Positions 42,588 to 52,237 of a DNA stretch of 64,000 nucleotides are shown piece after piece. The stretch lies in assembly GCF_001224225.1 (NCBI RefSeq), contig NZ_CUEE01000004.1:62001-126000 (forward strand), read 5' to 3'. The stretch is from Staphylococcus borealis. Its GTDB lineage: Bacteria; Bacillota; Bacilli; Staphylococcales; Staphylococcaceae. Each line of letters starts with the position of its first letter. Position 1 is the first letter of the stretch. The notes under the pieces were generated by a model, which did not search any database, was not told the DNA's origin, and saw only the letters and a program-made list of their open reading frames with translations. The translations under genes and the position numbers were made by a program.

Positions 42588-42599
42588 TTATGACTCCTT

Positions 42600-43814
42600 T
42601 TAAATTAATTTTCCTGAAAAGATTAAAAATCCAAATGCTACAAAATGGAATGTAATGATAATACTTAATGCTGTAGTAAGACCATTTTGCCAACGTGGTG
42701 GATGTTTCTTTCTCCAACGTTCATAGTAACCATAACCGATAAACATCAGGCCGTGATAAATACCATAAACGATATAGAATAACTCTAAACCATGCCACAC
42801 ACCCATGATAAAGAAGTTTAGGAAGAATGCGAAATTAGACATCGCAAATTGACTTTTGAATGTTTTCTTACGTGACATATAGAATAATGTACGCATATAG
42901 ATACAATCTCTAAACCAGAATGATAATGACATATGCCATCTGTTCCAGAAATCTTTAATATTCTTCGCTTTGAAAGGTTGCTTAAAGTTAGGTGGTGTAT
43001 TGATACCATATAAATAACTTACCGCTACAGCAAACAAACTATATCCTGCGAAATCAAAGAATAAATAAAAACTGTAAGCATACATATACAGCCATTTATG
43101 CGTAAAACCATTCAAATCCATCAATAATGGATGAATTGCATAGACATTGATTAAATAAGCGAGTATATATTTATATAAGAACCCAAGCATAATCATATGT
43201 ATCGCTTTAGCAACCATTTCTCTATATTGTTCACCTGTAGGAACCTTTTTATCATCTTTGACGAAACGTTTATAGCGATCAATCGGTCCTGAAGACACTG
43301 TTGGGAAGAAAGAAATAAATTGGAACAACTTGCCCACTTTAATTTCTTTTATAGAGCCATCGCGTATTTCCATAATTAACTGAATACTTTTAAACGTTAC
43401 ATATGAAATACCTAGGAAACCTACAAATTCAATTAGTTTATGTTCATGGAAGTGAATTTGTTGACCACCTAACCATGAGCTTTGTAATACTTTAACAATC
43501 GCTAATGGTAAAATGGATAAAATCATCACAATGACAAACTTACTAAATGTATTATTTTTCTGTCTCGATTTATAATATCCCATGATTAATAGCACTTGCC
43601 AAATGAGATAAATGATAAAACTAATAAGTTGAATACTTAAATATTTATTACCGAATAAATTATGTTTATCTGATGAAAAAATGACGACAATCATAATTGC
43701 AGTACTTATACCGTTATATATATAGCTTCGCTTACCTAAGAATCCGAGTATGATGACTGGTAAAAGTACTATAAATGCAACTAAGAAGAAGGTAAACGTA
43801 CCATATGGAATCAT
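42600..43814 (-). CDS. dltB: D-alanyl transfer protein DltB (MBOAT)
   Basis: DltB (404 residues) is a polytopic MBOAT acyltransferase that takes D-alanine from DltC across the membrane. The conserved [17 protein letters not shown] region and the catalytic histidine in [11 protein letters not shown] near residue 335 are present. About eleven hydrophobic segments can be counted. Its start overlaps the dltA stop in ATGA. Confidence 0.96.
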   Translation of the reverse strand: MIPYGTFTFFLVAFIVLLPVIILGFLGKRSYIYNGISTAIMIVVIFSSDKHNLFGNKYLSIQLISFIIYLIWQVLLIMGYYKSRQKNNTFSKFVIVMILSILPLAIVKVLQSSWLGGQQIHFHEHKLIEFVGFLGISYVTFKSIQLIMEIRDGSIKEIKVGKLFQFISFFPTVSSGPIDRYKRFVKDDKKVPTGEQYREMVAKAIHMIMLGFLYKYILAYLINVYAIHPLLMDLNGFTHKWLYMYAYSFYLFFDFAGYSLFAVAVSYLYGINTPPNFKQPFKAKNIKDFWNRWHMSLSFWFRDCIYMRTLFYMSRKKTFKSQFAMSNFAFFLNFFIMGVWHGLELFYIVYGIYHGLMFIGYGYYERWRKKHPPRWQNGLTTALSIIITFHFVAFGFLIFSGKLI

Positions 43815-45268
43815 GCGTTAATATCCTCTGCCACTTGTTTACGATCAAGCTTTCCGTTTGAAGTCAATGGTAATTGTTTCATCCAAACAAATTTTCTCGG
43901 AATCATATATTCAGGTAAGCGAGATTTAAGTTCGGATTTAATTTGTCTTGTCATTTCCAAATCATCTTTAACTTCTTCGGTTGGAACAACCGCACCGATT
44001 AAGTGTATAACCTTGTTATTTTTATACACTGGTACGACTACGGTTTCTCTTACGAATTCTGACTGTCTAAGTTGCGTTTCAATTTCTTCTAATTCCATTC
44101 GGTAACCGTTAAGTTTAATTTGGAAATCAATTCTTCCTTGAATGAACCATTGTCCGTCTTTTTCGATTGCTTTATCACCAGTATGATAAATGCGAAGGCC
44201 ATCTTCAAAGTTGAATACCGCTTCTGTTTTTTCTTTATTATCTAAATAACCTAAACTAACACTATTACCTTTAATTACAAGTTCACCCTCATCCGTTGTA
44301 AATAATGTTGTATTCGGTCTTGAAACACCAACTGGTAGCGGATTATACGTTTCAATAATTTCAGGCGTCAATTTGACACCTGTAACTGCTACTGTCGCTT
44401 CGGTAGGTCCATACGTGTTATAAACTACCGCACTTGGATATCTATCTAGTAAAGCTTTAGCAGTTCTATGCGGCAAGATTTCTCCACAGAAGAAGAAATG
44501 ATTTAAACTTGGGTAACTTGCTTCATTAAGGTTAGGTAATAATAGACACATTTCCATAAATGATGGTGTAGACACCCATGCATTTATTGGTGTATTAACT
44601 AACATGTCATTCAACAATTTAGGTTTGTTGATCATGTCCTTATCTACTAAATTTAATGTGCCACCTGAAGTTAAACAAGGATAGATTGCCATGACTGATA
44701 AGTCGAATGAAAATGGTGCTTGATTTAACCATTCTTGTGCACCTTCAGACTCGTTAAGTGATACCATCCATTCTGCAAACTCAATTAAACTTGCATATTC
44801 AATTTGAACCCCTTTAGGTTCACCTGTTGAGCCAGATGTAAAGATTGTATATACCACGTCTGTTAATCCCATTTGACTATCAAATAGTGTTGGATTATCT
44901 GAGTCTTGGATACTTTGGATTGTCAGCTCTTGAATACCAGGCTGATTTAAGCGTGAATCTGTTGTGTTAAATATCATTTCAGGTTGAACCTTATTTATAA
45001 TCATATTTACACGTTCACTCGGTACGGATGTGTCAATTGGAACATATCCACACCCTGCTTTAATCGCACCTATCATACCCACTAACATATAAGGAGACAT
45101 ATGTCCGTATACGATTAATGGTTTCTTATTATCTTGTAATAGATGCGCTAATTTACTAGATTCATCCATTAATTGTTGATATGTTAATGTTTCATCTTTA
45201 TGTCTAACTGCTACACGTTGAGGATGACGTTGACCGAAGTCATTTATTAAATTTATGATATCTGTCAT
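43811..45268 (-). CDS. dltA: D-alanine--D-alanyl carrier protein ligase DltA
   Basis: DltA (485 residues) activates D-alanine with ATP and loads it onto DltC. The adenylation-domain motifs are clear: [12 protein letters not shown] (P-loop) near residue 147, [13 protein letters not shown] near 295 and the C-terminal GKLDRKQ lysine. AAGGAG precedes the ATG. The reaction reduces the negative charge of the wall and confers resistance to cationic antimicrobial peptides. Confidence 0.97.
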   Translation of the reverse strand: MTDIINLINDFGQRHPQRVAVRHKDETLTYQQLMDESSKLAHLLQDNKKPLIVYGHMSPYMLVGMIGAIKAGCGYVPIDTSVPSERVNMIINKVQPEMIFNTTDSRLNQPGIQELTIQSIQDSDNPTLFDSQMGLTDVVYTIFTSGSTGEPKGVQIEYASLIEFAEWMVSLNESEGAQEWLNQAPFSFDLSVMAIYPCLTSGGTLNLVDKDMINKPKLLNDMLVNTPINAWVSTPSFMEMCLLLPNLNEASYPSLNHFFFCGEILPHRTAKALLDRYPSAVVYNTYGPTEATVAVTGVKLTPEIIETYNPLPVGVSRPNTTLFTTDEGELVIKGNSVSLGYLDNKEKTEAVFNFEDGLRIYHTGDKAIEKDGQWFIQGRIDFQIKLNGYRMELEEIETQLRQSEFVRETVVVPVYKNNKVIHLIGAVVPTEEVKDDLEMTRQIKSELKSRLPEYMIPRKFVWMKQLPLTSNGKLDRKQVAEDINA

Positions 45269-45282
45269 AATTAGACTCCTTA

Positions 45283-45432
45283 TTAAAATTCATTATAAAT
45301 GAAATTATTATGTGTATCGCCGGAACCATAAATTAGGTACAGCGCAATAAATATAGCTAAATAGAGAAGCGTTACTAAATAGGGTTTAGCTTTCTCATAA
45401 TATTGCATTATTTTATGATTATTCTCTTTCAA
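45283..45432 (-). CDS. dltX: Teichoic acid D-Ala incorporation protein DltX
   Basis: This small gene encodes 49 residues from a TTG start, or 41 from the internal ATG at 45408. A single membrane helix ([19 protein letters not shown]) is followed by a short extracellular tail ending in NNFIYNEF. That C-terminal FIYNEF motif is the DltX hallmark; work on D-alanylation indicates DltX transfers D-alanine between DltB and DltD through this motif. I prefer the TTG because GAGGTG lies ten bases upstream. It lies 14 bases before dltA. Confidence 0.9.
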   Translation of the reverse strand: MKENNHKIMQYYEKAKPYLVTLLYLAIFIALYLIYGSGDTHNNFIYNEF

Positions 45433-45464
45433 TGCACTATTGCACCTCACTATCATGTCAATTA

Positions 45465-45512
45465 TCGGAGCGAATTAATCGCTTTTCTCGCGAAGGATAT
45501 TTGAAGCTCCGA
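45465..45512 (-). promoter_or_regulatory. Structured leader hairpin of the dlt operon
   Basis: An outer stem TCGGAGC/GCTCCGA (45465-45471 with 45506-45512) encloses an inner TCGC/GCGA pairing (45479-45482 with 45490-45493). It starts about 40 nt after the predicted transcription start and 33 nt before dltX. Not followed by a T run, so not a simple terminator. Confidence 0.6.
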
Positions 45513-45559
45513 AAAAGCAAATTCATTAAATATAATTTTTATATATTATACATTCATCT

Positions 45560-45588
45560 TATTATAATTAAAATTTGTTTTTATAGCA
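45560..45588 (-). promoter_or_regulatory. Putative sigma-A promoter of dltXABCD
   Basis: Minus-strand TTGCTA, a 17-base spacer and a perfect TATAAT. It predicts a leader of about 120 nt containing the hairpin at 45465-45512. Confidence 0.65.
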
Positions 45589-45787
45589 AATTAAATTTTG
45601 CACTTCAAGATGTTACGATAACGACACTGCCATTCATATTTCCAAGTTCATAGAAGTAAGTGAGTCAGTATCCACATTAAGTACGCCTTGTAATGCCATG
45701 GATGAATTTAAATGACATTAATTATATTAGTACCAATTAACCTACTTAACAATTACATACGACATAACAAAACTGTTAGATAATATA
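45589..45787. other. Non-coding stretch upstream of dlt
   Basis: I see no gene or clear repeat in these 200 bases. They separate the dlt promoter from the terminator of the downstream-facing dehydrogenase gene and could hold operator sites for regulators of dlt. Confidence 0.4.
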
Positions 45788-45841
45788 AAAGAACTTCTAT
45801 CGTTAAATAGTAAATTATTACCTAAACGTTAGAAGTTCTTT
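45788..45841 (-). terminator. Terminator of the 2-hydroxyacid dehydrogenase gene
   Basis: AAAGAACTTCTATCGTT pairs with AACGTTAGAAGTTCTTT and is followed by TATATTA in minus-strand reading. Confidence 0.78.
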
Positions 45842-45847
45842 ATCATT

Positions 45848-46813
45848 TTATTTATTTGTTACTGGTGTAAGTGGTGCTTCCCCTTTTAATATCGCAGCAA
45901 TATTATCCACACATAATTGAATCATGTGATCTCTCGTTGCTACTGAAGCACTGCCAATATGCGGTAATATAATTGCATTAGGCATTTTCAGTAGTGGATG
46001 GTCAAGCTGAATAGGTTCTTCGCGTAAGACATCCAAGCCACAACCACCAATATCTTGATTGTTCAATGCATCAATTAATGCTTCCTCATCTACAATAGCG
46101 CCACGGCCAATGTTAATAAAGATAGCATCGTTTTTCATTTTTGAAAATGCATCTTTATTAAATTTATTTTCCGTTTCCGGCGTTAACGGTGCAGTACATA
46201 TGACGAAATCACTTTCTGCTAATAACGTATCAAACGGTACGTAGGTTGCATTGAGTTGCGTTTCTGCATCTTCATGTCTAGAGCGATTATGATATAAGAT
46301 ATTTGCATTAAACCCTTGCAGTCGACGTGCAAAGCTCTTTCCAATATCACCCATACCATAAATACCTACAGTAGAACCATGGACATCTTTGCCTGATAAC
46401 AAATAAGGCCCCCAACTTTTCCATTCGCCATTTTGAACGTAGTGTTCTGCTTCAACAATACGTCGCGCTACAGCTAACATTAATGTGAATCCTAATTCAG
46501 CTGTTGTTTCAGTAAGTACTTGAGGCGTATTAGTGACAACAATACCTTTATGATTTGCTAACTCAACATCAATATTGTCAAAACCAACCGCCATATTTGC
46601 AATAATCTTCACGTTTTTCGCGTGTTCCAGACAGGTTGCATCTATCGTTTCACTCAATGTAATAAAGCATGCATCTACGTCTTCTATTTCCTTCAAAAAT
46701 TGCGCTCTAGGCATAGGTTCAAATGCTTCTTCCCACATTTTAACGTCGCCGAGTTGTTCCAATTGTTCAATGAAACGATTTGGAACCTGACGTGTGACTA
46801 GAATTTTCACCAT
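45848..46813 (-). CDS. D-isomer 2-hydroxyacid dehydrogenase (GyaR-like)
   Basis: This 321-residue NAD(P)H enzyme reduces 2-ketoacids such as glyoxylate or hydroxypyruvate. The Rossmann segment VGIYGMGDIGKSFARR lies near residue 148. The family's catalytic arginine lies in NIGRGAIVDEEAL, and the catalytic histidine in LPHIGSASVATR. Closely related families include glyoxylate/hydroxypyruvate reductases; the exact substrate is not readable. GGGGTGG precedes the ATG. It follows the NagD-like gene by 20 bases and is probably the last gene of the DUF86-NagD-dehydrogenase unit. Confidence 0.86.
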   Translation of the reverse strand: MVKILVTRQVPNRFIEQLEQLGDVKMWEEAFEPMPRAQFLKEIEDVDACFITLSETIDATCLEHAKNVKIIANMAVGFDNIDVELANHKGIVVTNTPQVLTETTAELGFTLMLAVARRIVEAEHYVQNGEWKSWGPYLLSGKDVHGSTVGIYGMGDIGKSFARRLQGFNANILYHNRSRHEDAETQLNATYVPFDTLLAESDFVICTAPLTPETENKFNKDAFSKMKNDAIFINIGRGAIVDEEALIDALNNQDIGGCGLDVLREEPIQLDHPLLKMPNAIILPHIGSASVATRDHMIQLCVDNIAAILKGEAPLTPVTNK

Positions 46814-46832
46814 TGTCGTGCCACCCCTTTAT

Positions 46833-47624
46833 CTATTTTTGGGCATTTTTTTCTAATTCTGCAATTGCTACATTTAAATCTTTAAATGAATATGTAGGTT
46901 GTTGATCTTTCTCTTGTAATTCTTCATACGTCGTTACACCTGTTTGAACATGAATCGTATCTACACCGACATTAATCCCTGACATGATATCTGTATCGTA
47001 CAAATCACCGACCATTGCTACATCAGATTTGTCCAATTGTAAGATATCTAATGCAATGTCCATAATGACTGGTTCAGGTTTACCAATAAATTGAGGGGCT
47101 TGACCCGTTGATACACTTACTACACTCGTAATTGCACCATTACCTGGTAAGAAACCACGTTCTTTAGGAATAGATACATCTGGGTTTGTTGAAATAAAAC
47201 GTGCACCCTTACGTACTGCAAGCGTTGCAACGGCTAACTTCTCATAAGTGACATTTTCATCTAAACCTATCGCAACATAATCTACGTTTTCATCGTCTTT
47301 TACAGTTAATCCTGCTTCAGTTAACGCTGTGCGTAAGCCATTACCACCTAACATATATACTGTAGCATCACTTTTCTCACCGGCAATAAAATTGGCTGTT
47401 GCTAACGCAGATGTGACAACCTCTTCAGGTTTCGCATCAATCTTCATCTCTTTTAATTTTTGCGTTACCTCTTCAGGTGTCTTTGTAGAATTGTTTGTAA
47501 CATATAAATGTGGAATTTGATGATTGTTTAAGTAATCGATAAATTGTGCTGCACCATCAATTTCGTCTGTACCTAAATACATTGTTCCATCTAAATCGAT
47601 TAAATAACCTTTATAATTTTTCAT
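46833..47624 (-). CDS. NagD-type HAD-IIA phosphatase
   Basis: This 263-residue cytosolic HAD-IIA enzyme has nucleophile motif [11 protein letters not shown] near residue 8, [10 protein letters not shown] (motif II) and [11 protein letters not shown] (motif IV) near residue 204. The C2 cap between them fits NagD/YutF nucleotide- and phosphosugar phosphatases. The start codon overlaps the stop of the DUF86 gene by one base (TAATG), so the two are translationally coupled. GGAG precedes it. Confidence 0.88.
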   Translation of the reverse strand: MKNYKGYLIDLDGTMYLGTDEIDGAAQFIDYLNNHQIPHLYVTNNSTKTPEEVTQKLKEMKIDAKPEEVVTSALATANFIAGEKSDATVYMLGGNGLRTALTEAGLTVKDDENVDYVAIGLDENVTYEKLAVATLAVRKGARFISTNPDVSIPKERGFLPGNGAITSVVSVSTGQAPQFIGKPEPVIMDIALDILQLDKSDVAMVGDLYDTDIMSGINVGVDTIHVQTGVTTYEELQEKDQQPTYSFKDLNVAIAELEKNAQK

Positions 47625-48058
47625 TAGCTGTTGTCTCCTTTTCCAAAAGCAGTAACCGGCACATTCTCTTTCTCAAGGAATTGCGTTACCTCTTGAATAA
47701 ACTGTTCATAATACGGCAAAGCATGATCAAATAACGGTTGAATCTTAGCATCATCTAATTCCGTGTAATTGTGTGCGAACTGCTTTCTAACATCAATCGT
47801 TTCATTTACACGTTGCTGTGTAGATTTCGAAATAACGCCTTCAAGTTCAAGAATATCAATGACATCTTTATAATTTCCAGGGTCTCTCAAGATAAAACCA
47901 TCAATAATCATATTCCCTATATCCACAGATGATTCAATTAACATTTGAGCGATACGTTCAAATGCGTAATGATTTTCTTTATTTGCTTCATAATCTTTAA
48001 TTAATTGATTTAAGTAAGTTAATTTTAAAGTAAGTTGATCTTTATCTACAAAATACAT
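47624..48058 (-). CDS. HEPN-fold DUF86 (HepT/YutE-like) protein
   Basis: This 144-residue helical protein belongs to DUF86, the HepT/HEPN superfamily. RKQFAHNY near residue 93 matches the Rx4-6H motif of HEPN ribonucleases. HepT toxins are normally partnered with an MNT nucleotidyltransferase antitoxin, but none lies here. B. subtilis YutE sits in a similar neighbourhood, so this may be a housekeeping version. I use the ATG at 48058 because GAGGTG lies six bases upstream; the GTG at 48067 is within that site. It is translationally coupled to the NagD-like gene. Confidence 0.8.
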   Translation of the reverse strand: MYFVDKDQLTLKLTYLNQLIKDYEANKENHYAFERIAQMLIESSVDIGNMIIDGFILRDPGNYKDVIDILELEGVISKSTQQRVNETIDVRKQFAHNYTELDDAKIQPLFDHALPYYEQFIQEVTQFLEKENVPVTAFGKGDNS

Positions 48059-48160
48059 ATCCTTCACCTCTTAATATGTCTATCATATCACAGTTTTGCA
48101 TCGGTCTTCATTTGTCGTTATACTAAATTAAAATACAAAGATAAAAGGAGTTCTACTCTT

Positions 48161-48427
48161 ATGATAGATATGTACTTATATGACGATGAAGAACAAAGCC
48201 AAGTGCAATTTGTAGGCTTTGTAGGTGAACACAGTCGATATGATTTAATGCTTGTTCAAACAGACCGTCATTATGGTAAAACGCTTGTGTTAAATATGCA
48301 AACAAATAAATTTGGTATCATCGGTACAGATGATATTGAAGAAGAAGGCTACATCGCGCATATTCTAGGTGTAAGCCAAGAAGAAAGTGATGAAATTATT
48401 GAATATCTGAATCAAGTTATTCAATAA
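48161..48427 (+). CDS. DUF3055 family protein
   Basis: This 88-residue acidic protein matches the small firmicute family DUF3055, of unknown function. MIDMYLYDDEEQ begins the protein; EEEGYIAHILGVSQEESDEIIEYLNQVI is a likely C-terminal helix region. I use the ATG at 48161 with AAAGGAG ten bases upstream; a longer reading frame to 48035 overlaps the DUF86 gene and is rejected. It is divergent from DUF86 and convergent with yutD. Confidence 0.83.
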   Translation: MIDMYLYDDEEQSQVQFVGFVGEHSRYDLMLVQTDRHYGKTLVLNMQTNKFGIIGTDDIEEEGYIAHILGVSQEESDEIIEYLNQVIQ

Positions 48428-48438
48428 TTTCAATTTAA

Positions 48439-48485
48439 ATAAGCTGTGAAAAAATCTTTTATCATGATTTTTTCACAGCTTATTT
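48439..48485. terminator. Bidirectional terminator between DUF3055 gene and yutD
   Basis: Perfect 19-bp stem (AATAAGCTGTGAAAAAATC with its complement) between convergent stops; T-rich on the plus side. Confidence 0.88.
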
Positions 48486-48493
48486 GATTATTT

Positions 48494-48889
48494 TTATTGT
48501 TCATCATGGTGTTTAACTTCTTGAATCGTAGGTTTTATTTTGACGTCATGCAACTTATCTTCTGTATCCGACAAAATGACATCATCTTTTTCATGTTCTA
48601 ATTGTTGTACTTCTTTATTAGATAAATGACGCAATACAAAATAAGGACAACCAAAATTACAATATTCTAATATATAATCTTGAATACTTGAAAAACGTTT
48701 AGATATTTCAGCTTTTTTATTGGTATCTTTGTAAAAGCCTTTTAAACGTAACTGGTCATATCCAAAATCTCCTACGACAAAATCATATTTATCTAATATA
48801 TCTGAATATCTCGATGCAACTAATTCTTCATCAAAACACGATCTATAATCTTCAATGATTTCAAAATATTGTTGACCTATCTTAATCAT
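48494..48889 (-). CDS. yutD: YutD-like DUF1027 protein
   Basis: This 131-residue protein matches DUF1027 (YutD). VVGDFGYDQLRLKGFY and YILEYCNFGCPYFVLR, with two close cysteines, are the conserved segments. Function unknown. It starts with MIKIGQQYF after a GGTGACA ribosome binding site. It lies about 110 bases downstream of lipA with a terminator between them. Confidence 0.85.
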   Translation of the reverse strand: MIKIGQQYFEIIEDYRSCFDEELVASRYSDILDKYDFVVGDFGYDQLRLKGFYKDTNKKAEISKRFSSIQDYILEYCNFGCPYFVLRHLSNKEVQQLEHEKDDVILSDTEDKLHDVKIKPTIQEVKHHDEQ

Positions 48890-48914
48890 AATTTGTCACC
48901 TTTAACTCGTATAA

Positions 48915-48960
48915 TAAAAACTTAGATTACACAATTCAGTAAAAAATGTGCAACCTAAGT
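48915..48960 (-). terminator. Terminator of lipA
   Basis: ACTTAGATTACAC with GTGCAACCTAAGT, followed in minus-strand reading by five T and ATTATA. Confidence 0.8.
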
Positions 48961-48997
48961 CTCTAAAAACTTAATCTAAACTATTCACATGTTTAAA

Positions 48998-49918
48998 TTA
49001 ATTTTGTTGTAATTTTTCTTCACCTAGACGGTGTTTTTCTTTAGCCGCTTCATTTACTTGTTCATCGGCATGATAAGAACTACGTACCATAGGGCCAGCT
49101 TCACAGTGTTTGAATCCTTTGTCCATAGCTACTTTTCTTAATTTACCAAATTCTAATGGCGTATAATATTTTTCAACTTTTAAATGCTTACGTGATGGTT
49201 GTAAATATTGACCAATTGTTAGTATGTCTACATCATTTGCACGAAGATCATCCATTGTTTCGTAGATTTCTTCTATCGTTTCACCTAAGCCAACCATTAA
49301 ACTTGATTTAGTAGGAATATCTGGTTGTAATTCTTTAGAACGACGTAAGAATTCTAATGTTCGTTCATATGTAGCACGTGCACGAACTCTCGGTGTTAAA
49401 CGACGTACTGTTTCGATGTTGTGGTTTAAGATATCTGGTTTAGAAGCCATTAAAGTTTCTAGTGCTTCATAGTCACCACCCATATCTGATGGTAAGATTT
49501 CGATTGTAGTGAATGGATTACGCTCACGTACTTTACGTACCGTTTCAGCATAAACGTTTGAACCTGCATCTCTTAGGTCATCACGTGCAACAGCAGTGAT
49601 AACAACGTGTTTCAAGTTCATTAATTCAACTGATTCTGCAACACGTTCTGGTTCATTTAAATCTAATTCATTAGGTAAGCCTGTCTTAACAGCACAGAAA
49701 CGACATGCTCTTGTACAGACCGCACCTAAAATCATAAATGTAGCCGTACGTCTAGCTCCCCAACATTCATGTATATTTGGACACTTTGCTTCTTCGCAAA
49801 CAGTGTGTAAGTTTTTTTCACGCATCATTTTCTTGAGGCCAATATAGTTTTCGTTCGTGTTAAGCTTAATTTTCAACCAATCTGGTTTACGTAAGATTTC
49901 TTCATTTTTAGTAGCCAT
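48998..49918 (-). CDS. lipA: Lipoyl synthase
   Basis: This 306-residue radical-SAM enzyme inserts two sulfurs into octanoyl groups to make lipoate on dehydrogenase E2 and GcvH proteins. It holds two 4Fe-4S clusters. [12 protein letters not shown] supplies the auxiliary-cluster cysteines, and CTRACRFC (CxxxCxxC) the radical-SAM cluster. The RSSYHADEQ segment near the C-terminus contributes the last auxiliary-cluster ligand. I use the ATG at 49918, matching the S. aureus start, although the GGAGG site lies 12 bases upstream and a GTG six bases earlier is also possible. Its cofactors tie it to the suf system in this window. Confidence 0.95.
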   Translation of the reverse strand: MATKNEEILRKPDWLKIKLNTNENYIGLKKMMREKNLHTVCEEAKCPNIHECWGARRTATFMILGAVCTRACRFCAVKTGLPNELDLNEPERVAESVELMNLKHVVITAVARDDLRDAGSNVYAETVRKVRERNPFTTIEILPSDMGGDYEALETLMASKPDILNHNIETVRRLTPRVRARATYERTLEFLRRSKELQPDIPTKSSLMVGLGETIEEIYETMDDLRANDVDILTIGQYLQPSRKHLKVEKYYTPLEFGKLRKVAMDKGFKHCEAGPMVRSSYHADEQVNEAAKEKHRLGEEKLQQN

Positions 49919-50055
49919 AACCACGTATACCCTCCTGTATAATCTATCTTTTCCTATTATAACGAACTTTACATTAAATTAAAACGTAATAAGCTATAAA
50001 TTTCGTGATTCACACAATTTCTATTTAATGAACAAATATATCTCGCACTATTTTA

Positions 50056-51375
50056 TTATAATCTTAATAACTTATCCTTGAAAATATCTCTAAGGAATTG
50101 AGGCATTAAATAATCAATTGATTTACCTTTTAATATTGGGAAATATCGACCAAAGGTATACATATCAACTGTTCCTAGCGTATATGTCTTATCATCAATC
50201 ACTTCTTCACCATTAACAAAGAAGCGATTGTCTGACTGAATATAGCCACAATTATATAATATATAACCACCAAAAATATCGCCTCTAAAGCCTAAGCCCT
50301 GCGCATGTTCATGCATATATTCTTGCTTTTGACTTTTGATAATGACTTTTTTAAGTTCAGCACCTGTTAGACGTACACGCACTAAATTAATCGGATGCGG
50401 CAACATTTTATGAATGTCGTATTCTGTTAGTCGATCTGCTTCAACGCCTTTTACGATAAGCCCTGCATTAATGATCGTACAATCTGTATTCGTGAATTCG
50501 AATACACTTTCTGCTAATAAATACGTCGTTTTAGTAATCACATCGGTTTTACTACTTAAATTGATAGGATGATCAATCACTGGCTCACTCATAAGCGCTT
50601 TCCCTTCAGACTCATAATCCGTGTCAACTAAAGGCAACGTTTCAACTGGATAAATCATGGCTTCTTTATTAACAACCTTTTTATTTTCAATAGTTAAATT
50701 AACTTCACCTAAGTAATATCCATATTTTCCGGCAGCAGCCATAAGTACACCATTGTTCATTTCACCTTTATCAAAATGATGATGCGTGTGACTACCTAAA
50801 ATGACATCAATTTCCGGAATCTCTTGGCATAACTTTTCATCAAAGAAGATGCCAACATGACTCATCACAATAAGTACATCGTAATTACCTTGTTGATTGG
50901 CAATTTCATCTTTAATCGCTTCTAACGGATCTGTAACAATCCAATCAAGTGCACGATAAAATGGTGTAAACGCTGCTGTAGCCGCCACGAATAAAATACG
51001 AACACCTTCAATGTCTTTAATACACGACGATGCTATATTATGTGGTAAATGCCCTTCCTCATCAATAACATTGGTGCAAATCACGTCAAACTTCGCGTTG
51101 TTGTATAACTGATTTAACGCTTCATGTGAAATCGTCATTCCTTCATTATTACCAATTGTCGCAATATCGCAATGTGCCTCGTTAAGCAACTCGACATTTT
51201 TACGCCCTATCGTTGCTTGGGTCACCGGTGCCGATAAATCTACATGGTCGCCTATATCTAAATAGAGTGAGGGATGTTGAAGTTGAGGTCTATGTTCTGC
51301 CATATAAGATGTAATACGTGCATATTCGTTTAAATGACTATGAATATCGTTCGTGTGAAAAATGGTTAACTTCAC
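50056..51375 (-). CDS. Cytosolic 5'-nucleotidase-like metallophosphoesterase (YunD-like)
   Basis: This 439-residue protein has an N-terminal calcineurin-like phosphoesterase domain (FHTNDIHSHLNEYA, DIGDHVD, GNNEG, VMSHVG, GSHTHHHF supply the two-metal site). A C-terminal 5'-nucleotidase domain follows (NAGLIVKGV...RVRLTGAELKKVI). Unlike secreted UshA-type enzymes it lacks a signal peptide and is probably cytosolic, resembling B. subtilis YunD. GTG start with GGGGGAA six bases upstream. It lies in a same-strand run with the TauE-like and DUF72 genes. Confidence 0.86.
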   Translation of the reverse strand: MKLTIFHTNDIHSHLNEYARITSYMAEHRPQLQHPSLYLDIGDHVDLSAPVTQATIGRKNVELLNEAHCDIATIGNNEGMTISHEALNQLYNNAKFDVICTNVIDEEGHLPHNIASSCIKDIEGVRILFVAATAAFTPFYRALDWIVTDPLEAIKDEIANQQGNYDVLIVMSHVGIFFDEKLCQEIPEIDVILGSHTHHHFDKGEMNNGVLMAAAGKYGYYLGEVNLTIENKKVVNKEAMIYPVETLPLVDTDYESEGKALMSEPVIDHPINLSSKTDVITKTTYLLAESVFEFTNTDCTIINAGLIVKGVEADRLTEYDIHKMLPHPINLVRVRLTGAELKKVIIKSQKQEYMHEHAQGLGFRGDIFGGYILYNCGYIQSDNRFFVNGEEVIDDKTYTLGTVDMYTFGRYFPILKGKSIDYLMPQFLRDIFKDKLLRL

Positions 51376-51396
51376 TTAAATTCCCCCTATTTTTAT

Positions 51397-52224
51397 TTAA
51401 AGAAAAGATTTAATAATTAAGTACACACCCATTATCAACATCACCGTACGCAAAAGTGTGACAACCGTTTCAGATTTAATTGAGTGATTGACACGCACAC
51501 CAATTTGAGCACCAATGTAACTTGAAATAATGAGGACGATAGAATAAGACCACGCAACATGACCTTGTATGATATGCCCTATGGAACTCATTACACTTGA
51601 AAAGAAGATCATCATCATACTTGTACCTACTGCAACATGAGGTGGAAATCTAAAGACGATTAACATGAGTGGCGTCATTAATGCGCCACCACCAATACCA
51701 AATAAACCAGTTAATATACCGATAAATAGCGTCGCAACAAATGCAAATAAAGGCGGTACACTATAATGATACGTCTTGCCTTCAGAATCAATATACGTTT
51801 TACGATATTTCTCTTTATCAAAGATTTTAAACGGTTTGATTCTATGTCTTACCATTAAAATAATAGAGACAATAATCATGAAAATACCAAAATATAAATT
51901 GAATGATTCTAAAGTAAGGTATCTACTTAAAAATGACCCTAGCAACGAACCCGGTAGTAAACCAAATAAAAAAATAGAGCCATTCTTGATATCCACTTGC
52001 TTCGTCTTTAAATAGCCTAGTGATGAAGATAAACCTGTGACGATTAAAATCACAGATGATGTTCCTATTGCTATTTGCGGTGTTATACCATGTAATATAT
52101 CGTGCGTCACGCCTAAATAAACCAGTGTAGGAACGATGATAATACCTCCACCAATGCCTACTAATGACCCTAAAATGGCAGAGAAAAGACCGATAAGCAC
52201 TAATAAAATAATTGTCACTAACAT
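51397..52224 (-). CDS. TauE/SafE family membrane transporter (YunE-like)
   Basis: This 275-residue membrane protein has eight hydrophobic segments with the paired GIGGG motifs of the TauE/SafE (DUF81) family: VGIGGGIIIVPTLVYLG at the N-terminus and FGIGGGALMTPLMLI mid-protein. Members export sulfite, sulfoacetate or other anions; the substrate is not identifiable here. AGAGGCG precedes the ATG. It lies 21 bases upstream of the nucleotidase-like gene and is probably co-transcribed with it. Confidence 0.85.
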   Translation of the reverse strand: MLVTIILLVLIGLFSAILGSLVGIGGGIIIVPTLVYLGVTHDILHGITPQIAIGTSSVILIVTGLSSSLGYLKTKQVDIKNGSIFLFGLLPGSLLGSFLSRYLTLESFNLYFGIFMIIVSIILMVRHRIKPFKIFDKEKYRKTYIDSEGKTYHYSVPPLFAFVATLFIGILTGLFGIGGGALMTPLMLIVFRFPPHVAVGTSMMMIFFSSVMSSIGHIIQGHVAWSYSIVLIISSYIGAQIGVRVNHSIKSETVVTLLRTVMLIMGVYLIIKSFL

Positions 52225-52237
52225 TATATTTCGCCTC

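Noticed and set aside
48035..48160. Longer N-terminus for the DUF3055 protein
   Set aside because: It overlaps the start of the DUF86 gene and has no ribosome binding site, while AAAGGAG precedes the inner ATG.
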